Assembly (NCBI GenBank): GCA_030267965.1
Contig: BRYA01000695.1
Coordinates: 3,686-33,575 of the forward strand
From: Triparma columacea
Taxonomy: Eukaryota > Sar > Bolidophyceae > Parmales > Triparmaceae
Length of the DNA: 29,890 bases
Direction of reading: 5' to 3'
Of this stretch, positions 1 to 9,169 are shown piece after piece. Every line of letters begins with the position of its first letter. Positions within the stretch are counted from its first letter, which is position 1. The notes below the pieces were generated by a model. It was not told where the DNA came from and did no database searches. It saw only the letters and a program-made list of their open reading frames with translations. A program made the translations under genes and the position numbers.

Positions 1-3000
1 CGTGCCGTCGATGGGCTCGCAGAGCCTAGCAATGGGGGGAAGGATCTGCTGGGTGAGGTACCACTCGACGTCGACGACGAGCTCCCCCCCGCTCCTAAGG
101 ACCTCGTCTGGGTGGTAGGCCCTGTCGACGACGCTCTTCTTTCCTCCCGTCTTCTTGACGGCTGCGGCCCCGGCGTCCGCCTTGACCTCGGGCTCCTTGC
201 AGATGACGTAGGGAATGTGGTCCCCTACGTTCACCGGCTTCTTGTTCTTGAGCATCCTCTTGGCGACCCCGACGTGGGGGAGGCTCTTGCTGTCTGGGTA
301 CTCGTTGGGGTGCTTGCTAAGACCCTTGGTGATGACGTACTTGTCGAGGGGGAGCTCGTTGGCCCTCATCTTGATGGCGAGGCCCTCGAGGTGCTCGTGG
401 ATGGCACTAACAACGAGCTCCTTGTCGTTCCCGCTGAGGACGTGGTCGAGGACGAACCTTCCAGAGTCCTTACTCTGAATACACCAGTCCCTCCTAACTA
501 GATCCAACCCCTTGAGCTCCTTCTCCTCCACGAGCTTCCCGTCGAAGCCCTTGGTGACCGTGAGCGCGGCGTACTTCTTCTTCTTGAGGAGCAGCATGCT
601 CTTGAAGACCCCGTCGATCTCTAGCTCCATGGTCTTGTAGAGCTTGTTGACCTCCCTCTTGACCTTCTCGCCTAGGGCGAAGACCTGGTCGAACTTGTCC
701 TCCCCAGACATCATGGTGTTGATCATGATACTGTCCGTGTCGCCGTAGATGACCTCCAGGCCGACCGTCTCGCTGGTGACGTCGACGCACCTCTGGAGGG
801 CCTCCCTGCCCATGGCCGTGATGAGGGCGGCGATGGGCTGGGCGTAGAACCTTGAGAACGAGAAACCCAGGCAACCGTACATGCTGTTGGCGGTGAGCTT
901 GAGGGCCTTCTGCCTAATGTCGAGCTCCTTCTTCTTCTCGTTCGTGAGGCCTCTCTCCTTCAGCATCTTCTTCACCACGCCGCGGCGCTGGATGATCGTC
1001 CTGATGACCCTGGGCAGTACGCCCGTGGAGAGGCTCTCGTCCGGGATGGGGGGGAGGTCGTTTCCAACCGCCTCAACCTCCTCCTCCTCCTCCTCCTCAT
1101 CGTCACCGTTAATGTTGGACCTCACCCCGGCGGCGGCCTTCTGCTCCATCATCTTCGCGTGGTGCTCGCTCCAGTTCATGGTGGTGTGGCAGAGGTTGTA
1201 CTCCTGGATGATGCTCGGGTACAGCGAGTTGAAATCGAGGAGCAGGATGAAGGTGTCGTAGAGGCCCTTCTTGGGCTCGAGCACCAGGCCTCCGGAGTAC
1301 TTGGCCTTCTCCCTCCTCCCCGTGGACTTGTTGTCGTTGTCGTAGACCTGCTTGTCCGGGCAGATGTACTTGAGCTTCCTGAACTCGTGGAGGAGCAGGT
1401 AGTCCGTCCTCTCCGCCCTGTTCCCCTTCATCGTCCTCGCCCAGCAGTTACCACTGATGTTCGTGAGCTGCCTGGTGAGCGGGAGGACCTGGAGCTTGTC
1501 GAGCAGCCTCCCGACGAGCTGGCAGTCCATGAGCGTGTGCTGGCAGAGCTGCACGATGTTCTTGCTCGCGTTGAACCAAACGGGAATGTCCTGGGGCTCA
1601 ATCTCGACCCTCTTCTGCTTCAGCTGGGTCGCGCTGAGGTGGGTCAGGCTGTACGTTGTCTGCGACGAGGAGGGGCGAGGCGAGGCGTAGCGGTTAGTGA
1701 TTTTTCTCGAGAGGTCAGTTGAACGGCGCCTCATTTTCTCGGCTGCAGTCTAGTCTTCCCTCCTCGCTTAGCTGCGGCCCTCGGCTCCTCTCACCTCCCT
1801 CAGGAGCTCCTTACTGCTGATGTAAGTGTCGCACAGTACCCTCCCGCTCATGCACTCTGCGATGACCCAGTCCTTGACCCCGTTCTCGAACCTCCCCTGC
1901 CCAGGGAACGCCGCCCTCTTGAGCCTCCCCAGCCTGTCCCACGAGTTCACCTTGAGCTCCTTGCACCTGCTGAGGAGCACCTCTACGTCGAAGCCCCAGG
2001 CGTTGTGTCCCACGATGACGTCCGGGTCCCAGGCCCCGACCTGTGCCATGAAGCGGGATATCATGGCCCTCTCGTTGGGGTTCTTCTTCAGCTGGGGCAT
2101 GACGCTCCTGATCTCGTTGTCGAGGTCGTGGGGGAAGGTAGCCATGATGCCGTCGGCTGCCGCGAGGCCCAGGGGCCTGACGAGGGACAGCTGCTGCATG
2201 GAGGACGCGGAGCTGACTCCTCCACCCTCAATGTCCCCGTCCCTGTTGCACACTGCGCAGAGGCTTACGATCTCAGACTTGTGCGACTTGGGGTTGACCA
2301 CCGTCTTCATCTTCAGGGTCATGGTAACGACGGGAGGGGCGGGCATGTCGGCCCCCCTCTTGATGTTCTTGGGGTTCTGGACGTTGACCTCGATCTTGCA
2401 GTGGCTGACGTTGGCGGTGGAGGCAGTGAAACCCTTGATGTCGATCCAGCAGGGTCCCATAAGACCGCGCTTTATGATGAAAGTCTCGAGGGTGGGGACG
2501 TTTCCTCCGAAGATCCTCTCCACGTGTTGTCCCCCCTCCTGGCAGACCTGGTGAGGTATCGTCGGGAACGTCGCCGGGTACTTGACCTTAAGGTACTGTG
2601 TCTCCTCCCTCGGTACCCCCTCCACCTCGAACGCGTACTTTCTCTTGACAGGTTTCCCCGCCCAGCTTGCCCCGGACTGCTTGGGCATAACTTTCTCGAT
2701 GATCTTCTTCATCTCCCCGTGCACGTCCATCATGTTGCTACGTTCCCCGGTGGCCTGCTGGTACTTTGGGAGGACGAACATGTTCCTCATGTTGTTATGG
2801 ACGGTCACGCAGCAGCTGACGTACACGGGCTTGCCGCTGACAACCTTAGTCTTTACCTTGCCGAACACGTAAACGATGCCCTTCTTCTCCCAGGCGTCGA
2901 GCCAGAACATCTTAAGGACCGGCTCCCCTTTCTGTGTTTAGTGCGAAGGAGCGAGGGGAGGTGGTGGGGGGGGTTGCGTTTCGGCGTGTTAGAATGTCTG

Positions 3001-4207
3001 CGCTATCCTCGCTTAGATCAGCCCCATCATTATCTCCTCTCCCCGTCTCCTCACCTCGTCCGTCTCAACGACATTACTGAGGTTGGCCGCTGCCGCCGCC
3101 TGCTGGGCCGCAGATGCCGGGGCGTCGGTCGACGATATTTCCACGGGTGTAACGTTGCTCGCAATGTTGGGAAGCTCGGCCGCAGACTGCGAGGTCGCCG
3201 ACATGACCGTGTTGGTCTTCTTCCCAGCCTCCAGGGCCATCTCCGTGGCCTTGCTCACGCGGGCCCTCTTGGTGTTGGCGAACCTGCTCTTTACGGCGGC
3301 CTTGGTTTCCTCCTCGTTCGTGGCGCTGGAGAAGCTAAGCCTCTTGGTCTCGGGGCTCTCGGAGGAGCGCGCGGGGGGGAGGTCAGAGTAGTCGTCGTCG
3401 TTCATGCCAAAGTTGTCGTTGTCATCATCGTCCATGGGGGCGGGGGCGGAGTCGTCGCCTTCGCGGGAGAAATCCTCGAAGGCGATCACCTTCTTCTTGA
3501 CGAGCTTCTTGGAGGCTGCCTTCTTGGTGGCTGCCTTCTTGGTGGCCGCCTTCTTGGAAGTGGCCTTTTTCTTTGTCGTCAATGTGGAGGTGGAGAGCAT
3601 GGAGTCGAGGGAGGCTCCGAGGTTGACCTTCCTCTGTGACGATCGATGCGAGTAGCGGAGGGAGGGGAGGGGGGGTTGCATTAGTGGCTCGCAAGAGGTT
3701 TGCACAGTGCGTTATGATGTCCTCGTCGACTCCACCTCTTTTCCTTTTCTCCTCCACTCTCACCTGCCCCAACTTAGCCTCCGTCTTCTCCCCCATCCTC
3801 ACAAAGCCCAGCATACTGCTCCCCTGCCCCTCCTCCTTCCCCTTGTCCGCGTTAAGCATCCTTGCCTTCTTGAGGGCCCCCTCGTCCAGGCTGGCATTGA
3901 TGCCCCTCTTTGCCTTGACTGCCTCCTTCTTCCCGTCCGTCTCGCGGTCCCCGAAGTGCTCCTCGCCGTCATCGTGGTACCCCAGCCCGTCATCGTCGAC
4001 GACGAAGTCCTCGCGCTCGCGACGGGCGTTCACGATGGCCTCATACTCTGTCTCATCAACCTCATCGTACACGAGGCCCTCATCGGCAATCTCAACCTCA
4101 TCAAGCCTTCCCCCCGCGGAGGTGCCTTGTTTCTTGGCCAGGATTTGCGCCCTGATGGCATCCCTTTTCGCCTGCTTTGACGACTTCGCTCTCTTTGATC
4201 TTTCCAT
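1..4207 (-). CDS. POLA1: DNA polymerase alpha catalytic subunit, 3' end beyond window
   Basis: This is the family-B replicative polymerase that extends primase RNA primers in the nuclear pol alpha-primase complex. Visible exons, in transcription order, are 4207-3764, 3633-3055, 2931-1795 and 1659-1. Introns 3763-3634, 3054-2932 and 1794-1660 (130, 123 and 135 bp) are all phase 0, with G|GTGAG donors and CAG acceptors. About 1273 residues are visible. The first exon carries the pol alpha N-terminal domain (acidic, with VDDDGLGY). Exon 2 is low-complexity and has histone-H1-like Lys/Ala/Thr repeats. Exon 3 holds the exonuclease-like fold with DPDVIVGHN. Exon 4 holds motif A (DFNSLYPSIIQEYN, about 1210-1250), motif B (KLTANSMYGCLGFS, about 850-900) and motif C (YGDTDSIMIN, about 720-755). 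All three polymerase motifs are intact. The frame is open to base 1, ending in a CEPIDGT segment typical of pol alpha, so roughly 200 residues including the C-terminal zinc module should lie to the left. Confidence 0.96.
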
Positions 4208-4711
4208 CGTCCTGTGAAATTGTGAGGTGAAAGTTGGAGGGAGAGGGCGGAGTGGTGAGTGTGTGTTTGAGAGGAGATATATGAGTGTGGAGGTGCGTAT
4301 TTTGGTGCATATGCGTTTCTGATAGTATTATTGAGCGTTGATAGTTGTTTTAATTTGTGAATGTATCGTGCAAGAGAGGAAAATGGGTAATGAATATTGG
4401 GCGGCGGGAGAGGTGGGGTGGGGGGGTGTCTTATTTCTTGTTTGTAGGCCTAATTTGTCTTATTGTTGTAATTTTGGAGGTTATATGACTGTTGTGTGTG
4501 TTTGTATGTGTGTATATTTATACGTATATAGCCAATTTGGGGGCAAACTTACACAAGGATGGGATTATGGAGGGAAGTCAGGGAGGGAGGAAACAGGATC
4601 CAAGGCCGGATTTTTGAGCTTGTTTTTTCTTCTTTTCCACTCCTCCCCTGTTGGTGCGTTGTGGGGTGTCTCAGATAAAACAATTGAACGATTGATTCAA
4701 CAACAAAGAGT
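4208..4711. other. Intergenic region between POLA1 5' end and LRR gene 3' end
   Basis: This stretch has no convincing gene. It must hold the POLA1 promoter (read on the minus strand) and the 3' end of the LRR gene. It contains a GT-rich run with scattered TGTGTG at about 4490-4530 and an AT-rich patch at about 4320-4370. A plus-strand open frame from 4338 runs into the LRR gene antisense, has low-complexity composition and resembles nothing I know. I see no clear core promoter. Confidence 0.6.
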
Positions 4712-5686
4712 TTACAGAAATTCCAGAATTACTCTCCACAAAACTTTCGGGATCTTCTCACGTGCCTCACTTTCCCTTAGCGGTGGGGCTTCAACTCCGT
4801 CAGTTCGCTTCCGCTTCCTAGCCGATCTCCTAGGTGGATTCTCCACGTGATCCCAGGTTCCCTTGAGGCACAGAAGAGCGTTGACGCGTTCGATCACAGC
4901 GACATTGCGGTGCCACCTATAATGGAGGAGGTCCAAGACAGTCGGCATATTTTTATCAGCAGCGGCAGCGATTAGGGCAGTGCAGTTTGCGAAGCAGTCT
5001 ACACCGATGGAAACGGCAGGAGATAGAATAAGTTTCGTCAGGGCGGAGCAATCTCTGAAGGCTTCATCGCCGATCATCGTCACTGAGTCCGGGATTTTGA
5101 TGGACGTGAGGGAGGAGCATCCTTCGAAGGCGCAATAGCCAATCTTTGTCACTCCGTCTGGGATTGTGATGGACGTGAGGGAGGAGCATATGTAGAAGGC
5201 TAATTTGCCAATCCTTGTCACTCCGTCCGGGATGGTGATGGCCGTGAGGGAGGAGCATCCACCGAATGCATGACAGACAATTGTTGTCACTCCATCTGGG
5301 ATGGTAATGGCTGTGAGGGAGGAGCATGCCCTGAAGGCGTGTATGCCAATTGTCGTCACTGAGTCCGGGATTGTGATGTCTGCGAGGGAGGAGCATTCAG
5401 AGAAGGCGCCCTTGCCAATCGTTGTCACTCCGTCCGGGATGGTGATGGCCGTGAGGGAGGAGCATCTCAAGAAGGTTTTATCGGCAATCGACGTCACTCC
5501 TTGTGCAAAAGTCACTTCTGTGAGTTCACGATTGAATCCGAAGTTCTCTGTTCCGGAATATACTGCTGTTTTGGGATACCCACCATCTGGTTCGTTGTAG
5601 CCATCATCATAGTCTTCATCATAGCCATCATCACTATAGTCATCACTATAGTAGTCATCAGCATAAGCAAAGTCAAATTCACTCAT
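4712..5686 (-). CDS. BspA-type (LRR_5) leucine-rich repeat protein
   Basis: This is a single-exon gene of 324 residues. Residues 1-35 are an acidic Tyr/Asp-rich leader. From about residue 53 to 230 there are eight tandem copies of a 23-residue repeat of the form LTxITIPDGVTxIGxxAFxxCSS, the hallmark of the BspA/LRR_5 family (solenoid repeats, usually involved in protein binding). The first and last copies are the most degenerate. The tail (about 231-324) is not repetitive, includes a basic RRSARKRKR patch that could act as a nuclear localisation signal, and ends in a hydrophobic LWRVILEFL. There is no signal peptide or membrane anchor, so a cytosolic or nuclear binding role is more likely than a surface role. 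The family is greatly expanded in stramenopile and other protist genomes. A TATAAAAG motif on the minus strand lies only about 20 bases before the start codon, too close to be a normal TATA box for this ATG. The specific ligand is unknown. Confidence 0.88.
   Translation of the reverse strand: MSEFDFAYADDYYSDDYSDDGYDEDYDDGYNEPDGGYPKTAVYSGTENFGFNRELTEVTFAQGVTSIADKTFLRCSSLTAITIPDGVTTIGKGAFSECSSLADITIPDSVTTIGIHAFRACSSLTAITIPDGVTTIVCHAFGGCSSLTAITIPDGVTRIGKLAFYICSSLTSITIPDGVTKIGYCAFEGCSSLTSIKIPDSVTMIGDEAFRDCSALTKLILSPAVSIGVDCFANCTALIAAAADKNMPTVLDLLHYRWHRNVAVIERVNALLCLKGTWDHVENPPRRSARKRKRTDGVEAPPLRESEAREKIPKVLWRVILEFL
4985..5530 (-). repeat. Tandem 69-bp repeats encoding the LRR solenoid
   Basis: The DNA shows direct tandem repeats of about 69 bases (23 codons). 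The central copies, about 5090-5480, are the most alike and share a near-invariant core encoding ITIPDGVT. Recurrent plus-strand strings such as GTGAGGGAGGAGCAT appear in copy after copy. The high similarity suggests recent duplication or conversion between neighbouring repeats. Confidence 0.85.
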
Positions 5687-6127
5687 CGTAGGGACGGAGA
5701 GGATCTTTTATACTGTCCTTTTGGTAACCCTAACCTTGACCCTGGATTTATTACACTGTCTTGTCGTTAACAGCTTCAATCCTCAATGAATTTTGAGGTA
5801 CGGTAGAGACGAAGTAGAGGTTGGAGGTTGGAGGGAGTTTTGTGGAGGGAGGTATTTTGAGGGTCAAAATAAATGTCCAAATTTATCCTTCTTCGAACAT
5901 AATTAACACTAATTTATCGCTAATACACATTACATACGCACACATATCAATAATATATAGCTAATACAGCATACTCATCACAAACAAGCCAAAAAAACTG
6001 CCCACACTCATCCTTCGTGAATAGAGCTTCTTAAATACCTTCTTAAATACCCTCTCATAACTCGTTATACGACATTACAACTCATCACACAACCCTACAT
6101 AACCCTACATAACCCTGCACAAGCAAT
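5687..6127. other. Divergent intergenic region, AT-rich
   Basis: No gene is visible. This region separates the LRR gene (minus) from the two-exon gene starting at 6128 (plus). It is AT-rich from about 5880 to 6000. Near the right end are short direct repeats, CTTAAATACC twice at about 6029-6052 and AACCCTACAT twice at about 6091-6112. They may belong to the promoter of the plus-strand gene, but I cannot assign a factor. Confidence 0.5.
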
Positions 6128-7168
6128 ATGGCTGCATGTCCACTCCTAACACTCCCAACAACAGGCTCAGACATCTTCATACTCTCCCCAACCTCACTAT
6201 CCTCCTGTGCACTCTTCTCAAAGACTTTACTCCACCTAACGTCATCCTCCCCCGAGACACGTGCCGCTAACATAGGAACAGGGACCAAGGCAAGGCTAGG
6301 CATAGACGAGTTCCAAGCAAATGGCACAGTCAAGAAGAGCATCTCAGAGAGGTGCTTAGAGCTCTCTTCTTCATCTTCCTCCTCCGACCCCCCCCCTCCT
6401 ATTCTCAAGAGGACTTCTTCCTCCACCCCCTCCCAAACCACCTCCTCTCTCCCTCCCCCCCATAAACGTCCCCGTCCATCCCATCCTACTCCCTTCCTCC
6501 CTCCCCCCTCCGTCCGTACTTCCCGTGGCGTAGGTACAGTCCGTGCTTCAATCTCCTCCCTACACGTACGTTACGGGACTTACTTCGAACCACCAGAGGC
6601 TACAGCTACTGCTGATTATGAGGGGGAGAAGGAAGGGGGGGAGAAGGGGGGAGAGGGAGGGAGGAAAGGGGTACCGGGATATACGTATTTATGTATATTG
6701 GTACATACTAGAAACAGGAAAAGGTGAGTGTTTTATCTGAACAAACCAAAAGAAAACTTACCACGAAAAAAACCCCTCACTAACTTCCCCATTCCCCCCA
6801 ACCCCTACTTTCCCATCTTACCCTTACTTAGTTTTGAGGGTATGAGGTCAACATTACTATCCCTTCATCCAGATTTCCTAACCTCTCGTCGTGTATGTAT
6901 AATAATAACCGACTCCACTTCCGGTCGTTCCGTTGATGATGATGATTGGTTAAGTCTATCTTCCGTATTACCTTTCGTTAATATATGGAAAGGGGAATGG
7001 GGTAAGGGGGTAGGTGAGGGGGGGAGGAAGGAAGATGGGGAAGGGAAGGGTGAGGAGGAAGGGGAAGGGGTGAGGGAGGCGGCGGAATTTGTACTTTACT
7101 GGATGGGGGTGGCGGAAAGGAAAGGGGGACTTGGGGGAGCTAGCGCGGCACTTCAGGACTGCTTGTGA
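6128..7168 (+). CDS. Unrecognised two-exon gene (hypothetical protein, 310 aa)
   Basis: The exons are inferred as 6128-6723 and 6832-7168. The donor is AAAAG|GTGAGTG and the acceptor CTTACTTAG. The 108-bp intron interrupts a codon after its second base, and the frame is restored exactly, which supports a real gene. The product has a Ser/Thr/Pro-rich first half (about 60-145) with PPPP runs, consistent with disorder. A more ordered segment with beta-strand character spans the splice junction (YTYLCILVHTRN before it, RRVCIIITDSTSGRS after it). This is followed by LPFVNIW, a Gly/Glu/Lys-rich insertion and a C-terminal helix (AAEFVLYWMGVAERKG). Two separate G-rich purine inserts interrupt the ordered part. 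I do not recognise the family. The alternating hydrophobic strands suggest a small alpha/beta domain with low-complexity loops. Confidence 0.6.
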
Positions 7169-7496
7169 AGATACATTGGGGGGGGAGGAGGGGGGGGGGT
7201 TTAGGTTTGTTGTTTTATTTGGAACGATTTGGAGAGGCTTATTTGGAGAGGTTTATTTGGGTGTGTTTTAAACTCGATGAGTTGACGTCTTTTTTTGACG
7301 TTATATTTTTGACATAATTTTTACATCATTCATGGACGCTAGATGGCGTTGATGTTAGACGGTGGTGATGTTTGAGGCGTCGAAATGAATCCAACACACG
7401 TCGAAAATTCAACTCTGGCACAGCCTTCAGCTTTCCCCTCTTCTTTGTTTGGGATTTTCCTCATTTTGCAAATCTTGACTAAATTAGACACAGACA
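7169..7496. other. Intergenic region upstream of PNP
   Basis: No gene is seen. The first 100 bases (about 7170-7275) continue the G-rich character of the preceding gene and probably form its 3' UTR. T-rich sequence at about 7285-7325 follows. The remainder should contain the PNP promoter and 5' UTR. No clear core element was identified. Confidence 0.5.
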
Positions 7497-9007
7497 ATGG
7501 GTGACTACAAGGCAATAGCATCATTTTTAAAGGAGAACACAAAATATGAGCCCAAGGTAATTAGATTACGCGATAACGCTCAGTAGCTACAAAAATACAA
7601 TTAAGTTAAATCTCATCACGGAATTCACCTCATTTTCATCATCAATAAGGACTATTTCATACAATCTAATCATACCAAACGAGAGATAGAGAACTTCACA
7701 TGACAGCACAATCATAATTATGCTCGAAATGTACCCACAAAGTACTAATATTTTGCATGATTTCAACACACGAGAGACACAGTTTAATATAACACCCACA
7801 CCACACCAACCAATCCAACTAACACTATACAACCCCCCATCCCACACCACTAAACCACCAGATTGGTATAATATGCGGTTCAGGTCTCTCAGAGTTGTCC
7901 AAAACAATGACCGACACCCAGACGTTCCCCTACTCCTCCATCCCCTCCTTCCCCAAGTCCACTGTAGCCGGGCACAAGGGTGAGCTCGTCTTCGGTCTCC
8001 TCTCCGGCGTCCAGGCCGTCTGCCTTCGCGGTCGTTTCCACTCCTACGAGGGTTACCCCCAGGACCTCTGCGCCCTCCCCGTCAGAGTAATGAGGTGTCT
8101 TGGCGTGAAGATGGTCATCATAACCAACGCCGCCGGGGGCCTCGACCCTAACAACAACGTCGGGGACATTATCTGCGTAGACGATCACTTCGCCCTCCCG
8201 AACATGGCGGGGAAGAACTGCCTGGTAGGACCGAACGACTCGGAGCTAGGGCCAAGGTTCCCACCCATGAGCAACGCGTACGACCCGGAGCTTAGCAAAT
8301 TGGTAGTTAAGGCGAGCGAGAACCTGGGCTTCCAGGACTTTGTCAGGAAGCAGGGGACGTACTGGTGAGTTTTTTTAACCTCTGAACATTGGGGGGGGAG
8401 GGGGAGGGGGGGGGGAAGGGGGCTCTGAACTTGGGGGGAGAGGGGCGACAAATATGGGAAGCTATCATGTCGAGGACTTCCTTTCGACGCTTCCTACCTG
8501 CACTGCCGTCCTCCAACTAACGTCCTTCCCCCCACCCCTTCCCCCCACCCCCCCCCCACCTCCCTTAAATCTCCTCCCAGCTTTGTATCCGGTCCAATGT
8601 ACGAGTCCCCCTCCGAGGCTCTCTTCCTCCGTAGCGTAGGCGGCACTGCCGTCGGCATGTCCACCGTCCCCGAGGTAGTCGCCGCCCACCACTCCGGCAT
8701 GCAGGTCCTCTGCCTCTCCCTAATCACCAACAAGGTTATGATGAAGGGTGACAAGGGCCCCCACGCATCCCACGAGGAGGTCCTAGAGGCCGTTAACGCA
8801 AGGACCGTCCAGATCCAGGCACTAGTTAAGGAGGTGGTTAAGATCAGCAGGAAATACATGGAGGGGAAACCGGAACTACCGACCATCAAACTACCGGAGG
8901 GAGGGAAGTACTCGGGGGGACTACTGGGACACGCGGTTAAGGCAGTAGGGGTGGGAGCACTTGTAGCGGCAGCGGCCGTGGGGGTGGCCAAGATTAGGAA
9001 GCGCTAA
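7497..9007 (+). CDS. PNP: Purine nucleoside phosphorylase, trimeric PNP family, with hydrophobic C-terminal tail
   Basis: This enzyme performs phosphorolysis of purine nucleosides to base plus ribose-1-phosphate (purine salvage). Exons are 7497-7556, 7862-8364 and 8581-9007, giving 329 residues. The 20-codon first exon ends AAG|GTAATT. It supplies the N-terminal helix, and exon 2 opens directly with the phosphate-binding IICGSGL loop (Ser27). Other conserved residues are His58, the GRFHSYEGYP segment (Arg78, His80, Tyr82, Glu83), TNAAGG (109-113), GPMYES (Tyr195, Glu196), GMSTVPEV, Asn238 in ITNKV and His252. Glu196 with Asn238 indicates a 6-oxopurine (inosine/guanosine) enzyme rather than an MTAP. 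The phenylalanine of the human GPSFET motif is Tyr here, as in bacterial homologues. Human PNP is 289 residues. The extra C-terminal 45 or so residues include a Gly/Ala/Val-rich hydrophobic stretch (about 303-323) and end KIRKR, resembling a tail anchor. Family assignment is firm; membrane attachment is inference. Confidence 0.95.
8365..8580 (+). other. PNP intron 2 with facing G-run and C-run blocks
   Basis: This 216-bp intron has donor TG|GTGAGT and acceptor CTCCCAG and splits a Cys codon. Its 5' part holds G-runs (about 8391-8447) and its 3' part holds C-runs (about 8525-8563). The segment GGGGGGAAGGGG within about 8412-8422 and CCCCTTCCCCCC at about 8535-8546 are complementary, so the transcript could fold the intron into a strong hairpin that brings the splice sites together. 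Confidence 0.7.
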
Positions 9008-9169
9008 GGGGTAGGGGGGGGAAAGAGAGGGTGAACGGGGGGAGGGGGATTTTAGAAGGACACACAAACAAAGATGTAGAAATTGTTTTGTATCGGAAAC
9101 CAAGAGCGAGGCGGATTTTTATTAGTTTTCTGGAGAAAAGATAATAACAAAACCCTAGTTAACAGCCAT

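Noticed and set aside
494..874. Minus-strand frame of 126 codons within POLA1
   Set aside because: It is the wrong frame of the same strand. The correct frame contains motifs B and C of the polymerase.
2005..3639. Long plus-strand open frame (544 codons) opposite POLA1
   Set aside because: It is antisense to conserved pol alpha coding exons and crosses two of its introns; the translation is Leu/Gly/Val/Arg-rich with no recognisable domain, as expected of a GC-rich shadow frame.
4338..4850. Plus-strand frame of 170 codons in the POLA1/LRR spacer
   Set aside because: Low complexity, overlaps the end of the LRR gene in antisense, and shows no family resemblance.
4985..5530. Regularly spaced repeats that might suggest a CRISPR-like array
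   Set aside because: The 69-bp units are contiguous, codon-periodic and encode a known LRR solenoid; there are no unique spacers and the genome is eukaryotic.
5720..5750. CCCTAA-containing stretch as an interstitial telomere
   Set aside because: Only one isolated CCCTAA hexamer followed by non-matching sequence; too short to support a telomeric origin.
7895..8368. PNP read as an N-terminally truncated enzyme starting near 7895/7907
   Set aside because: The conserved phosphate-binding loop lies in the same frame just upstream of 7907, after a splice acceptor, and an in-phase 20-codon first exon was found at 7497-7556.
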